DNA of 64,000 bases, from the NCBI GenBank assembly GCA_038527485.1, contig JBCBFT010000024.1:1-64000 (forward strand), given 5' to 3'. Source of the stretch: JALEFZ01 sp038527485. Lineage in GTDB: Bacteria > Bacteroidota > Bacteroidia > J057. The position numbers and the translations under genes were made by a program. The number at the start of each line of letters is the position of its first letter. The first letter of the stretch is position 1. Below are positions 63,763-64,000 of this stretch, piece by piece. The notes under the pieces were generated by a model. The model was not told the DNA's origin, did not search any database, and saw nothing but the letters and a program-made list of their open reading frames with translations.

Positions 63763-63832
63763 CCGTAGGCCCATCGCTAGGGCGTGGGCTAGGTTCAATT
63801 ATGAGGCGCACGCCCTAGCGATGCGCCTACGG
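63763..63832. repeat. Long imperfect inverted repeat (27-bp arms)
   Basis: The left arm 63763-63789 and right arm 63806-63832 pair at 25 of 27 positions, separated by 16 bases. The arms contain CGCTAGGGCG/CGCCCTAGCG. It sits five bases after the esterase stop, so it can act as a terminator, though it has no T-tract. GC-rich hairpins of this size are typical of dispersed REP-like elements. Confidence 0.85.
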
Positions 63833-63887
63833 GACTTGCATCAGATCGTCCCTATCCCTAACTTGTTTTCAGCAATCTAACATCATC

Positions 63888-64000
63888 ATGTCCGAACTCG
63901 CACTAGAAAGAATCCGTGAAAATAAACGTACCCAAGCGAAACGTCTGAATCTGGCTCGGTGTGGGCTTACAGAGCTACCTGACGAGCTGTTTGAGTGTGT
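63888..64000 (+). CDS. Leucine-rich-repeat protein, N-terminus only (runs off the window)
   Basis: The 37 complete codons read MSELALERIRENKRTQAKRL, then NLARCGLTELPDELFEC, which starts an LRR of the LxLxxCxLTxLPxxL type. In Saprospiria this kind of start belongs to long LRR or LRR-Roc-COR proteins. The rest is outside the window, so the domain set is unknown. Confidence 0.8.
   Translation, partial: MSELALERIRENKRTQAKRLNLARCGLTELPDELFEC

Overview
The window is a stretch of Bacteroidota chromosome at moderate GC, most plausibly from the Saprospiria (Lewinella/Saprospira-like). The evidence is a type IX secretion (T9SS) C-terminal sorting domain at 34909-36168, a T9SS plug-type (DUF5103) lipoprotein, a dockerin-like module of the kind common in Saprospiria, an N-terminal leucine-rich-repeat start at the right edge, AT-rich upstream regions with TAnnTTTG-like promoters, and many secreted lipoproteins. 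I see no insertion sequence, prophage, CRISPR array, rRNA or tRNA. The lineage is inferred from gene content, not from a marker phylogeny.

Left end (1-5 kb): the 5' part of dnaE on the minus strand meets a piece of the same gene in opposite orientation in the first ~75 bases. This fold-back looks like a contig-end chimera. A DUF2461 protein, a TetR regulator with a small membrane protein, and an AT-rich toxin-antitoxin pair follow; the PIN toxin is frameshifted at an A7 run.

5-18 kb: a LysR-type HTH fused to a SAM methyltransferase; two ~80-bp direct repeats; a membrane-anchored papain-like protease; a BatA-like vWA protein; an M1-aminopeptidase-like protein that has lost all its zinc-site residues; a T9SS plug lipoprotein abutting an ADP-ribosylglycohydrolase; a Gly-rich RRM protein; a secreted vWA protein; an SDR; and an MlaE-type permease.

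18-36 kb: a 1,851-residue alpha-2-macroglobulin with its thioester motif, an inositol-monophosphatase-family enzyme, a redox/envelope group (OB-fold protein, mono-haem cytochrome c lipoprotein, YceI, DUF5777 barrel), gltX, a membrane coiled-coil protein, an enoyl-CoA hydratase, a WG-repeat lipoprotein, a T9SS cargo protein and rpmB.

36-50 kb: a tight minus-strand operon runs DUF1028-TPR, a noncanonical NRAMP-family transporter, then pxpA, pxpB and pxpC (5-oxoproline cleavage). Next come a secreted DinB-fold protein, a GT39-type glycosyltransferase, an S9 peptidase and a dockerin-like lipoprotein behind a 1.2-kb AT-rich spacer.

50-64 kb: prfB with the autoregulatory +1 frameshift, an MBOAT/SGNH-LysM acylation pair, a subtilase with an N-terminal membrane domain, a degenerate GH78-like lipoprotein, a NUDIX hydrolase, an orphan ParA ATPase, a lipoprotein of the sugar-phosphate isomerase fold, an erythromycin-esterase-family lipoprotein, and the start of an LRR protein after a long inverted repeat.

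The most unusual items are the HTH-methyltransferase fusion, the M1 pseudopeptidase, the DUF1028-NRAMP-pxpABC operon with altered NRAMP metal motifs, and the SGNH esterase that carries a LysM domain inside its fold.
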